From a virus: DNA of 31,973 nucleotides. The position numbers and the translations under genes were made by a program. Below are positions 16,363 through 22,576 of the stretch, in pieces. Every line of letters starts with the position of its first letter. The first letter of the stretch is position 1. Location of the stretch: IMG/VR virus record IMGVR_UViG_3300033553_000367, positions 1 through 31,973 of that record. The stretch is one strand, 5' to 3'. Under the pieces are notes generated by a model. It saw only the letters and a program-made list of their open reading frames with translations. It was not told where the DNA came from and did no database searches.

Positions 16363-16528
16363 GCTTTTTATTTTCTTCGCGATAAAACTTTAAAAGCAAC
16401 CGCTGTTCTTTACGTTTTGATCGCGTCATAACAACGAATCCGGCAGATTCAAGGGCAAAAAGTCCTTCGTCCCCTATTATAGATGCAATAGTATGTCTAG
16501 GCTTTCCGATAGGTTGAGTATTTGTCAT
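16310..16528 (-). CDS. First gene of the PL-like transcript (72 aa)
   Basis: The frame is open to 16639, but ATG 16528 with AAAGGAC upstream is the likely start. The product begins MTNTQPIGKPRHTIASIIGDEG and has a basic helix (TRSKRKEQRLLLKFYREENKKLTAAL). Small, basic and first in an early leftward transcript, it holds the place of lambda N, but I see no proof of antitermination function. No family recognised. Confidence 0.6.
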   Translation of the reverse strand: MTNTQPIGKPRHTIASIIGDEGLFALESAGFVVMTRSKRKEQRLLLKFYREENKKLTAALSTLTNLQAHQCH

Positions 16529-16547
16529 TATATAGTCCTTTGGGCAC

Positions 16548-16591
16548 TTATCTGAAGAGCGGCCCCGAAGGTCCAATCGCCGCTCAGATAA
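16548..16591 (-). other. Stable stem-loop in the PL leader
   Basis: On the minus strand TTATCT and AGATAA (6 bp) and GAGCGGC and GCCGCTC (7 bp) form one long stem with a 3-base bulge; the apex contains CC-TTCG-GG, a stable tetraloop. It lies between the predicted start (near 16600) and the ribosome binding site of the 72-residue gene. It could stabilise the message or act as an antitermination element like the put RNAs of HK022. Confidence 0.5.
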
Positions 16592-16606
16592 ATTGATTGG
16601 TTCGAC

Positions 16607-16636
16607 ATTATAAACATAAAACTGTTTATTTGTCAA
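16607..16636 (-). promoter_or_regulatory. PL-like early promoter
   Basis: A consensus sigma-70 promoter on the minus strand: TTGACA (16636-16631), an 18-base spacer, TATAAT (16612-16607). The spacer holds the repressor operator. It has the same build as the PR-like promoter at 20086, so both are expected to be shut by the same repressor. It drives the 72-residue gene and possibly the replication operon beyond. Confidence 0.75.
16610..16629. promoter_or_regulatory. Repressor operator OL (ATAAACATAAAACTGTTTAT)
   Basis: Arms ATAAACA and TGTTTAT around 6 bases. The 20-mer is identical to the one in the PR-like promoter at 20093-20112, and both lie between -35 and -10. Confidence 0.75.
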
Positions 16637-16651
16637 CATTAAATTGTTTAT
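16632..16651. promoter_or_regulatory. Second, degenerate operator next to PL
   Basis: GTCAACA-TTAAAT-TGTTTAT: one perfect arm and a 4/7 arm with the same 6-base spacing as the main operator. It lies between PL and the TerB-BRCT gene and may help control the plus-strand gene at 16674. Confidence 0.45.
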
Positions 16652-16673
16652 ATTAAATTTTAGGAGGTTATAG

Positions 16674-17318
16674 ATGGATTACAAAAAGATAATTCTTGAT
16701 CCTGGTACCGCGCAACCTGTTTTAAACGTTATCGGAGCCGCTAGACGGGCAGAGCGCAACATTGATGAACTGATAGGGATATGTAAAGGTGTAATAGCGG
16801 ATGGAGAAGTATCACAGCCCGAAGCAGAGTTTATTCTAAAGTGGCTAGAGTCAAATCAGGATGCGGCAAGTGCATGGCCGGCAAATATTCTATACGAGCG
16901 GATCAGGCTTCATTTATCCGACGGGTTTTTGGATAATGATGAAAAACAAGACCTACTAAAACTAATTACTCAGATAACAGGGGGAGACGCACCTGAGGAA
17001 ATTTCGAGCATGGCTTCTTCTCTACCGCTAGATAACCCGCAACCTAATATCGAGTTTGCAGAACGGGTTTTCTGTTTGACCGGATCCTTTACGGTAGGAT
17101 CGAGGGATAATGTAACAAAGCTCATAGAGAGCAAGGGCGGGAAATGTGTTAAAAACCCGACATTGAGCACCGACTATCTAATCATTGGGATAGTTGGAAG
17201 CCGTGACTGGATACATTCAACCTATGGACGGAAGATAGAGTCTGCCGTAGAGATTAGAGAGAGTGGGAAAACGTCTATCAGCATTGTGTCTGAAGAACAC
17301 TGGATTAAATTTATTTAA
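16674..17318 (+). CDS. TerB-like plus BRCT domain protein
   Basis: The product has 214 residues, with AGGAGG seven bases before the ATG. Residues ~30-105 resemble a TerB-type helical domain with two acidic loops (IADGEVSQPEAEFILKWL, LSDGFLDNDEKQDLLKLI). Residues ~125-214 are a BRCT domain (VFCLTGSFTVGSRDNVTKLIESKGGKCVKNPTLSTDYLIIG ... SIVSEEHWIKFI), similar to those of NAD-dependent DNA ligase. No ligase or nuclease core is present. BRCT binds DNA ends or partners. It lies in the immunity region, so it may be expressed in the lysogen as cargo. The cellular role is unknown. Confidence 0.8.
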   Translation: MDYKKIILDPGTAQPVLNVIGAARRAERNIDELIGICKGVIADGEVSQPEAEFILKWLESNQDAASAWPANILYERIRLHLSDGFLDNDEKQDLLKLITQITGGDAPEEISSMASSLPLDNPQPNIEFAERVFCLTGSFTVGSRDNVTKLIESKGGKCVKNPTLSTDYLIIGIVGSRDWIHSTYGRKIESAVEIRESGKTSISIVSEEHWIKFI

Positions 17319-17327
17319 AGAGGAAAC

Positions 17328-17681
17328 ATGAGTAAGATAAAAGTACATGCAGGTGATTTCACTGAGGGTGAACTTGGGATGTTTAGTGTTTTGACGATGA
17401 AATCGAAAGAACACCCATGGATGGGTGAATCAATCACCCTAGACAAATTATCATCAGTTGAAATGGCAAACGAAGAGAGTGTTAAAAAAGTAGGTGGGAC
17501 TATAGGTTGGGGTGCAGCTGGTGCTATAGCCTTGGGACCCGTTGGATTATTAGCCGGACTTTTACTCGGTGGAAAAGGTAAAGAAGTTACTTTCGTTGCC
17601 AAATTCAAAGACGGTAGAAAGATGCTTGCTACTACAGATAGCAAAACTTATACTAAATTACAAGCAGCAGTATTTAGCTAA
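17328..17681 (+). CDS. Glycine-zipper small protein (117 aa)
   Basis: Starts nine bases after the TerB-BRCT stop with AGAGGAA upstream, so the two form an operon. Residues ~57-84 are a Gly-rich hydrophobic segment (GGTIGWGAAGAIALGPVGLLAG, then LLLGGKGKE), flanked by beta-rich parts (EVTFVAKFKDGRKMLATTDSKTYTKLQ). It resembles a conserved uncharacterised family common in prophages and genomic islands. It may associate with membranes. Function unknown. A parS-like palindrome starts right after its stop codon. Confidence 0.7.
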   Translation: MSKIKVHAGDFTEGELGMFSVLTMKSKEHPWMGESITLDKLSSVEMANEESVKKVGGTIGWGAAGAIALGPVGLLAGLLLGGKGKEVTFVAKFKDGRKMLATTDSKTYTKLQAAVFS

Positions 17682-17699
17682 ATTTTCCCGCGGGAAAAT
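17682..17699. repeat. parS-like palindrome, copy 3 (ATTTTCCCGCGGGAAAAT)
   Basis: A perfect 18-bp palindrome, intergenic, starting directly after the TAG/TAA region of the glycine-zipper gene. Best copy of the set. Candidate ParB site. It might also act as a short hairpin. Confidence 0.7.
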
Positions 17700-17868
17700 A
17701 AGCACTATTTTTGGAATGATTGTTGCATTACAGTAAGCGACAGTGAAAGAGATATTTTAAGCAATGTTACTAACGGTAATATTCGCAATACTAAAAGTTA
17801 CTTTTTATGTACTTTTAGCCGATATAGTGGGTATCATCTAACACGACAACGTTCAAAATAAATAGCGT

Positions 17869-17891
17869 GTTTACGTTATCAAAACGTAAAC
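17869..17891. promoter_or_regulatory. Second-type operator, copy A (GTTTACGTT-N5-AACGTAAAC)
   Basis: Perfect 9-base arms with a 5-base spacer (ATCAA). The same arms and spacing recur at 20126-20148. It sits just upstream of the -10 at 17912 and overlaps the expected -35, so binding should control the toxin-antitoxin-like pair. Confidence 0.65.
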
Positions 17892-17911
17892 GAAACTTAA
17901 GCGGATTTCGG

Positions 17912-17917
17912 TATAAT
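17912..17917 (+). promoter_or_regulatory. -10 box of the 17944 operon
   Basis: TATAAT, 27 bases before the ATG at 17944. No good -35 is visible; the operator occupies that position, so activation or autoregulation is likely. Confidence 0.5.
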
Positions 17918-17943
17918 TCCGCAACTTTTTAAGGGGGTTGTAA

Positions 17944-18414
17944 ATGTTGGCAGTAAACAATGTTTATTTTCAAAATCAACCGTCCCTTGCCAAAGAACTA
18001 TATGAAGCTGCTTCAAATCATTTCTCAAAATATTTGAGAAAAAGAAATTTTGAAATTGAGCTCAAAAAATTTGAGTCAAAGGCTTTTGAAGTTACTAGCA
18101 AAGCGCATGAGTATAATGCAAAGATGGAACAAATACGTGATTTTGTAGACTTGTACTACATCAATGACGTTCAAAAAGACGAAGTAATTTTGAATCAATT
18201 CTTTAATTTGATTGATGAAGTATTACCTGATATCGAATTTATACTTGATTCAGAAGATATAGCATCTTTTCCAAATCCTGTACGCGATACATTTATAAAT
18301 GCATTTGATGAGCTATATTCGACTATGGTAAATATAAAATTTGCAATTTCACAAAAGATAGCTCAAGCATATGCTAACAGTAAAAGCGACTTCGAACTTC
18401 TTCAGAATGCGTGA
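17944..18414 (+). CDS. Helical protein, candidate antitoxin of a two-gene module
   Basis: The product has 156 residues, with AAGGGGG upstream of the ATG. It is almost wholly helical and acidic (KYLRKRNFEIELKKFESKAFEVTSKAHEYNAKMEQIRDFVD), with no DNA-binding motif I can see. It overlaps the next gene by 44 bases, and the pair is preceded by a palindromic operator, as in toxin-antitoxin loci. No antitoxin family recognised. The role is inferred from the arrangement only. Confidence 0.6.
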   Translation: MLAVNNVYFQNQPSLAKELYEAASNHFSKYLRKRNFEIELKKFESKAFEVTSKAHEYNAKMEQIRDFVDLYYINDVQKDEVILNQFFNLIDEVLPDIEFILDSEDIASFPNPVRDTFINAFDELYSTMVNIKFAISQKIAQAYANSKSDFELLQNA

Positions 18415-18763
18415 AAAGCTGATCGATGCTGGTTTATTCAGCATGGATCAGTATATCGCAACACGGGATCTTTTTAAGGATGATCCAAAAAACCCAAAAC
18501 TACGACCTCATAAGATTTCGTGCAAAGATTCACAAAATCTGATTTCTATTACTATTCTTCCAAATACTCAATTTCGTATTATGGTTAATATGAAAGATTG
18601 TTCTCCAGAAACAGCTATATTCTCATGGGTTGGTAAACATCGAGAATATGAACGAATTATTAAGGATAAAAAGAATTGCAAATCATTATTTGTATCCTGC
18701 AAAGATATAGCAAAAGATGACCCTAAAGAAATACAACCCCCTACCTCTGCATCCGTAAAATAA
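18371..18763 (+). CDS. Candidate RelE/ParE-fold toxin or nuclease-like protein
   Basis: The product has 130 residues from ATG 18371; ATG 18407 is an alternative. Basic, with a helical start (FFRMREKLIDAGLFSMDQYIATRDLF), then LRPHKISCKD, strands (LISITILPNTQFRIMVNMK), then IFSWVGKHREYERIIKDKKNC. The order helix, 'LRPHKI', strands, 'Y/F-W-V-G-x-H-x-E-Y' is reminiscent of RelE-superfamily toxins, but key catalytic residues cannot be confirmed by reading. It shares a transcript with the overlapping helical protein. The end faces the convergent membrane gene with a 7-base gap. Confidence 0.5.
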   Translation: MLTVKATSNFFRMREKLIDAGLFSMDQYIATRDLFKDDPKNPKLRPHKISCKDSQNLISITILPNTQFRIMVNMKDCSPETAIFSWVGKHREYERIIKDKKNCKSLFVSCKDIAKDDPKEIQPPTSASVK

Positions 18764-18770
18764 CTTTCAA

Positions 18771-19277
18771 TTACCCCAACTTCACATAAATAGAAAAAGC
18801 ATTAAATAAATCTCTTGCCCCTGCTACAGTTACAAATTCAATTTCGTGATCTACTCTTCCGAACGTATTAATATGAACTTTTTTACCAACCCAGTGCATA
18901 TTATGAATATCTCTAAAATCAATTCTGTTACGTTCGCCCATACTGATTTTATCCCAAAATATAGTACCAAAAAGCGATGGATACCAATAAGGCAAAAAAT
19001 ACCAAAACATTAGCATCATTGGAGTGCCATATAAAAGCAGACTTCCAAGATACTCTTTTGCAAAATAGGTCGTAGACATCATAAGGACAAAGAAAATGCC
19101 AATCATTGACATATCTACAAAAAAGTTCATAAGTCTAAATACTTTCGGCGAAGATTTCATTGCCATCTCAGCAGCATACGAATTTATATTTATTTGGAAT
19201 GGGCCTAATACATTTATGGTATTCCCATTACCGATAATCTGAATATTATTACTTCCTTCTATATTTTGATTATTCAT
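18771..19277 (-). CDS. Membrane protein beside the repressor, candidate superinfection exclusion
   Basis: The product has 168 residues. It opens with an Asn-rich repeat (NIEGSNNIQIIGNGNTINV), then has two hydrophobic segments (about 52-72, FFVDMSMIGIFFVLMMSTTYF, and 77-97, GSLLLYGTPMMLMFWYFLPYW) and a polar C-terminal domain (RIDFRDIHNMHWVGKKVHIN...). It starts nine bases after the repressor stop, so it is probably co-transcribed and made in the lysogen. That placement and the membrane topology fit an exclusion or signalling protein. No family recognised. Confidence 0.6.
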   Translation of the reverse strand: MNNQNIEGSNNIQIIGNGNTINVLGPFQININSYAAEMAMKSSPKVFRLMNFFVDMSMIGIFFVLMMSTTYFAKEYLGSLLLYGTPMMLMFWYFLPYWYPSLFGTIFWDKISMGERNRIDFRDIHNMHWVGKKVHINTFGRVDHEIEFVTVAGARDLFNAFSIYVKLG

Positions 19278-19286
19278 TATACCCCT

Positions 19287-20069
19287 TTATAATTTATCAA
19301 AATGCCCTACTACACGCCCGATGATCTTACATCCATCAAGGTCATCACCCTTGATGATAATATCATCTACCTCTTTATTATCGCTGATCAACTTCATCTC
19401 TTTAGTGATCGGATTTCGATATACACGTTTTACAAAAACGGAGTCAGTACAGATTATTACATAAATAGCACCATCTTTTGTCCGACAGTTCTCATTCTCG
19501 TATGGGTTAACCATCAGTAGCTCACCTGGTACGATAGTCGGTTCCATACTGTTTCCGGTAGCACTTATCAGATGAATACCATTAAATCGATCTACCCTCA
19601 AAAAGTCTTTTAAAAATGATGCAGAAAATTTAATCACAGTATCATCAATTTCATTTGGGATGATCGCCCCTCCACCTGCAGATGCAACAACATCGTGCAG
19701 ATAGGGGATATCAATCATATCATCCTGATCTAGTGCCGCATAAGCATGCTCTTTTTGTGTTGTATCACCCGGCACGGTATTATTTGATCCGTTGATTTGA
19801 TTATTGCTATTTCCGGTAATAGACTGGCTAATAGACCCATGTTCAATAAACATTGACCCTTTTCCGGTGTAAATCCAATCCTTTGAAACATTAAACTGTT
19901 TATTCAGTGTCTCAATATAACCCAGCGGCATTTTCTTTACTGTACCCTGCTCATACGTTTGTAAAGTTCTCCAAGATACCCCAATATGCGGGGCAAAAAC
20001 TCTTTGATCACTATATCCAAGAGCTTTTCGAGCTGCAATTAATCGTTCTGCTATTTCACTATTGAACAT
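19287..20069 (-). CDS. CI/LexA-type prophage repressor (HTH plus S24 peptidase)
   Basis: The product has 260 residues. Residues ~6-65 are an XRE-type HTH (AERLIAARKALGYSDQRVFAPHIGVSWRTLQTYEQG). Residues ~78-100 are an Asn-rich linker (SQSITGNSNNQINGSNN). Residues ~118-260 are a LexA-like S24 peptidase with cleavage site Ala131-Gly132 (VVASAGGG), Ser174 (TGNSMEPT) and Lys214 (VFVKRVY). RecA-stimulated self-cleavage would trigger induction. GAGGAAAA precedes the ATG. It should bind the ATAAACA-N6-TGTTTAT operators, one of which overlaps its own promoter region. Confidence 0.92.
   Translation of the reverse strand: MFNSEIAERLIAARKALGYSDQRVFAPHIGVSWRTLQTYEQGTVKKMPLGYIETLNKQFNVSKDWIYTGKGSMFIEHGSISQSITGNSNNQINGSNNTVPGDTTQKEHAYAALDQDDMIDIPYLHDVVASAGGGAIIPNEIDDTVIKFSASFLKDFLRVDRFNGIHLISATGNSMEPTIVPGELLMVNPYENENCRTKDGAIYVIICTDSVFVKRVYRNPITKEMKLISDNKEVDDIIIKGDDLDGCKIIGRVVGHFDKL
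19884..19903. promoter_or_regulatory. Operator-like site inside the repressor gene
   Basis: TGAAACA-TTAAAC-TGTTTAT: one perfect arm, one 5/7 arm and correct 6-base spacing. It is in the coding region, so may be a looping or auxiliary site. Confidence 0.4.
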
Positions 20070-20085
20070 TTTATTGTTTTTCCTC

Positions 20086-20115
20086 TTGACATATAAACAT
20101 AAAACTGTTTATAAT
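20086..20115 (+). promoter_or_regulatory. PR-like early promoter
   Basis: Consensus TTGACA (20086-20091), an 18-base spacer and TATAAT (20110-20115). The repressor operator fills the spacer. It drives the Cro-like gene and probably the rightward early genes. The repressor gene is divergent, starting at 20069. Confidence 0.85.
20093..20112. promoter_or_regulatory. Repressor operator OR (ATAAACATAAAACTGTTTAT)
   Basis: The identical 20-mer is at 16610-16629. Occupation would block RNA polymerase at PR. Confidence 0.8.
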
Positions 20116-20125
20116 GCTTTCATCC

Positions 20126-20148
20126 GTTTACGTTTGCATAACGTAAAC
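20126..20148. promoter_or_regulatory. Second-type operator, copy B (GTTTACGTT-N5-AACGTAAAC)
   Basis: Perfect 9-base arms with a TGCAT spacer, just after the expected PR start. As RNA it would also form a 9-bp hairpin in the leader. Copy A is at 17869-17891. The binder could be the Cro-like protein or another regulator. Confidence 0.6.
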
Positions 20149-20193
20149 AAGATTATAGCGCATCGTACACATTACACAAAAGGTTTGACAAAT

Positions 20194-20445
20194 ATGGCTT
20201 TTAACCAAGACCTATCTCTTTATCAAAATGTAAAACTCGGACTGCTCATCTCAGGCAAGAGTTTAGAAACAGCAGCGAAAGAGATAGAGGCTAAACCGTC
20301 ATCTATCAAACAACGCCTACACGACAAACTGGTTCGAGACGGAAAAAGCACGCCCCTCGATAAAAAGATTTATGAGTACCTAAAAAAGAATTGCAATGGG
20401 TTCCACACCTACTGCCGCGCTCACGACATCAAAATAGTTTCATAG
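20194..20445 (+). CDS. Cro-like small HTH protein (83 aa)
   Basis: The frame is open upstream to 20062, but that region is the promoter; ATG 20194 with AAAAGG ten bases upstream is the likely start. The sequence LYQNVKLGLLISGKSLETAAKEIEAKPSSIKQRLHDKLVRDGK fits a helix-turn-helix. First gene of the PR transcript and divergent from the repressor, the position of Cro. Basic C-terminus (HTYCRAHDIKIVS). Confidence 0.65.
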   Translation: MAFNQDLSLYQNVKLGLLISGKSLETAAKEIEAKPSSIKQRLHDKLVRDGKSTPLDKKIYEYLKKNCNGFHTYCRAHDIKIVS

Positions 20446-20650
20446 AACACACATTGGTGTGATCTATTGAGCCTATGCTCAAAATACGGGGCGAGTTGCC
20501 CTGAGAACCCTACAGTGAAAAGAAACCGTTGATCGGTGGTGCTGGTTTGGGATGAGTTGCCGTGAGGGTGACTGAGCCACGCAGCAGTGGTAAAAGAGTT
20601 TTTAATAAATCATCTCTCGAGGTGGTTTACAAAATACTCAAGGAGAAGAT
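20446..20650 (+). other. Structured leader after the Cro-like gene
   Basis: Three hairpins in a row: CACA-TTGG-TGTG (20450-20461), TTGAGC-CTAT-GCTCAA (20467-20482) and GGGC-GAGTT-GCCC (20489-20501). The 13-mer GAGTTGCC(C/G)TGAG occurs twice (20493-20505 and 20554-20566). No gene-sized ORF. The location on the PR transcript right after the Cro-like gene is where a nut/terminator control region would lie. Confidence 0.5.
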
Positions 20651-20764
20651 ATGAGCGATCCCGTAATTATTTCAATCATAGCATCAGTAACCATTATCGC
20701 CTACGCAGCACTTAGTCGCAATAAGACAACCGTACTTATTAAAAAAGAGTCTACTCTAATCTAA
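20651..20764 (+). CDS. Small single-span membrane peptide (37 aa)
   Basis: AAGGAG lies six bases before the ATG. The peptide MSDPVIISIIASVTIIAYAAL is hydrophobic, then basic (SRNKTTVLIKKES). Its end overlaps the convergent 74-residue gene by nine bases. Function unknown; too small for most gene finders. Confidence 0.6.
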   Translation: MSDPVIISIIASVTIIAYAALSRNKTTVLIKKESTLI

Positions 20765-20980
20765 GTCCTGAATCATAGCATCGAAATCTTCCATATGCTC
20801 AGAGCTATGTAATACCACATCACCACCGTAATCCATCAAATCACCTGTGATGGTATCACCCATTGATATATCAATAGTATCAAGAATCTCAACCAATGCG
20901 GTGCGCCCATTTTCGCATCGTACTTTAAACATTCCACGATTTTGATCTGACCATATAACAGTACCGGAAGTTTTCATCAT
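20756..20980 (-). CDS. Small acidic OB-like protein (74 aa)
   Basis: Starts ATGATG; the second ATG (20977) is spaced better from AAAAGG. The pattern SGTVIWSDQNRGMFKVRCENGRTALVEILDTIDISMGDTITGDL suggests five short beta strands as in OB or cold-shock-like folds; the tail is acidic. It is the only minus-strand gene in the right half of the prophage, with its own TATAAT at 21013-21018, and so may be expressed in the lysogen. No family recognised. Confidence 0.6.
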   Translation of the reverse strand: MMKTSGTVIWSDQNRGMFKVRCENGRTALVEILDTIDISMGDTITGDLMDYGGDVVLHSSEHMEDFDAMIQDLD

Positions 20981-21349
20981 GAAGCCTTTTGTTTGATTTG
21001 TGTTGCAACAGCATTATATCAGAGGGTTTCACCATGGAAAAAGAGTTTTTAATGAAGCCTACGTACGAAGATAGACAGTAGGTTTCACAAAAAGCTTTCC
21101 CAATACATTTCTACTCCTTATTATTACCCATCGGATGCGGTGGGTTTCATTAAGCATATCTTCTCCATTCAAGTAGTGGTATGTTTTGTGAAGCGTATAT
21201 CCAAAATACCTTCGTACAGTGACATTTTTAAAAAGCTCTTATAGTGTTTGATAGGAGGTGCTGCACTGTCACCTTCCTGTTAATTATCGAGTATCTATAT
21301 GAGGGTAAGGCGCCTGCCCTGATTAAATACTTAACCCGAAGGAATCACT
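20981..21349. other. Gene-free control region
   Basis: 369 bases without a convincing gene. Visible items: TATAAT on minus at 21013-21018 for the 74-residue gene; a GTACGAAG / CTTCGTAC inverted pair (near 21063 and 21211); an AGGTG/CACCT hairpin near 21256-21273 that hides an AGGAGG; and an AGGCGCCT palindrome near 21308. The plus genes from 21350 onward probably have their promoter here, but no good -35/-10 pair stands out. Confidence 0.5.
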
Positions 21350-21676
21350 ATGGAACAGAACCCCGAGGTTTTCGCCTCTGAGATCGATGCGTTTATCAAC
21401 GCTTTTAGAGTTATTGGAAACGGAGACATTGCGGATAACACCGCCAGAGCGCTGAAAAAGTGTGTGAAAGCCACGATGATTCAGGAAAAGAAATCGACGA
21501 TCACCATCAAACTTGAGATTTCAAAAGTAGCAGATGATCAGATCACTATGGTTGGAGATGTAAGCCATACCATCCCTCGACCGAAGATCAAAACAGGCTT
21601 CTTCGTCAACGAACAAACGTTTATGCCATCGCGTAACCGTCCAAACCAACAAATACTTCCAGGAGTTAACCAGTGA
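21350..21676 (+). CDS. Phage early protein (108 aa), partner of the DUF2303 gene
   Basis: GAAGGA upstream of ATG. The N-terminus is helical (EIDAFINAFRVIGNGDIADNTARALKKCVKATM), followed by strands (STITIKLEISKVADDQITMVGDVSHTIP) and a Pro/Arg/Asn-rich tail. Its stop overlaps the GTG start of the DUF2303 gene. This small gene often accompanies DUF2303 genes in phages, but its function is unknown. Confidence 0.7.
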   Translation: MEQNPEVFASEIDAFINAFRVIGNGDIADNTARALKKCVKATMIQEKKSTITIKLEISKVADDQITMVGDVSHTIPRPKIKTGFFVNEQTFMPSRNRPNQQILPGVNQ

Positions 21677-22452
21677 AAGAATTATTAAACAGCCTAATGA
21701 ACGCATTCAGACCGCCTATGGAACCGTTGGAAGATGGCTCAATCATCATCCATAACGATTACAAGATAGATACGGCCAAACAGCCTATCCACTTTAAACC
21801 CGCTTTGGCACGTCATGTCGTCTCCCAAAAGATCATCAATAAAGATGACTTCATCGGATTTGTGACCGAGTACAAAACGGACGCTACAAAGCTTTTCTAT
21901 AACGAAGGAAGAGTAGAAGCAGTGTTTAACTATACCACGGCTGAAAAGGCGGATTATGGAGATAGTACAGCGACTATGCCGTTGGTACTTGCCGATGATT
22001 ACAAAGAGTACCGATCCAACAACGTCCGACCAATCACCCAAAAAGATTTCATCAGATTCTTAAAACGTATGGAGCCATTCATCGTCGCGCTTGATAACAA
22101 AAAAGCAGACGACATGGACATCATCGAAATGGCAGAGAACTTGCAGGGGGTTACGACGATCGACAGCATCCAGCGTAATGCCTCAAACAAATTCACGATC
22201 GATGCAACTGTGCGAACCGGTAAAGCAAATGTAGAGATCCCACGGATCATCACGTTTGAATTTCCAATCTACACCAATGATCGAGAGCTAACCACACGAT
22301 TTGAAACCGAGCTGTTTCTAAGTGCTCAAGACGGTGCGTTTGTTGCGGAGCTGATCTGTTACAACATCGACCAACTCGAAGAGGAAACACGTAGACAACT
22401 CACGCAGAGTATCTGTGATGGTATCGAGGATGTTAAAGCGTTCCAAGTATAA
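21673..22452 (+). CDS. DUF2303 family (YfdQ-like) phage protein
   Basis: The product has 259 residues, starting at GTG 21673 with AGGAG eight bases upstream. Family features: DYKIDTAKQPIHFKPALARHVV, then FIGFVTEYKTDATKLFYNEGRVEAVFNYT, then QKDFIRFLKRMEPFI, and a C-terminal strand-rich region. DUF2303 proteins are common in temperate phage early regions; the molecular role is not established. Confidence 0.8.
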   Translation: MKELLNSLMNAFRPPMEPLEDGSIIIHNDYKIDTAKQPIHFKPALARHVVSQKIINKDDFIGFVTEYKTDATKLFYNEGRVEAVFNYTTAEKADYGDSTATMPLVLADDYKEYRSNNVRPITQKDFIRFLKRMEPFIVALDNKKADDMDIIEMAENLQGVTTIDSIQRNASNKFTIDATVRTGKANVEIPRIITFEFPIYTNDRELTTRFETELFLSAQDGAFVAELICYNIDQLEEETRRQLTQSICDGIEDVKAFQV

Positions 22453-22455
22453 CCC

Positions 22456-22532
22456 GTGCCGTTCGCGGCACATCACGAGCTTTCTACGAGGCGCAGGTTC
22501 CCTTTGTGGTTCGCTGAGTCACGTAGAGAGCT
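22456..22532 (+). other. Two hairpins in the leader of the parA operon
   Basis: GTGCCG-TTCG-CGGCAC (22456-22471) is a perfect 6-bp stem. AGCTTTCTACG (22478-22488) pairs with CGTAGAGAGCT (22522-22532) over 11 positions with one G-U. They lie between the DUF2303 stop and the parS-like site. May be an RNA switch, a terminator/antiterminator or an mRNA processing signal. Confidence 0.5.
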
Positions 22533-22539
22533 TACAAAA

Positions 22540-22553
22540 TTTCCCGCGGGAAA
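22540..22553. repeat. parS-like palindrome, copy 4 (TTTCCCGCGGGAAA)
   Basis: A perfect 14-bp palindrome located 24 bases before the Cys-rich gene and about 190 before parA. A centromere directly beside parAB is the usual plasmid arrangement. Binding here would also allow autoregulation of the operon. Confidence 0.7.
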
Positions 22554-22576
22554 ATCTAACCGAAAAAGGTCAAGTG

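Larger units (their letters stand above)
17700..17943. other. Gene-free regulatory gap
   Basis: Contains an inverted repeat CTAAAAGT / ACTTTTAG (17791-17798 and 17811-17818), the 23-bp operator at 17869-17891 and a TATAAT at 17912-17917. No open frame worth reporting. Confidence 0.6.

Noticed and set aside
20062-20193. N-terminal extension of the Cro-like ORF (44 extra codons)
   Set aside because: It would run through the PR promoter and operators; ATG 20194 has its own ribosome binding site.
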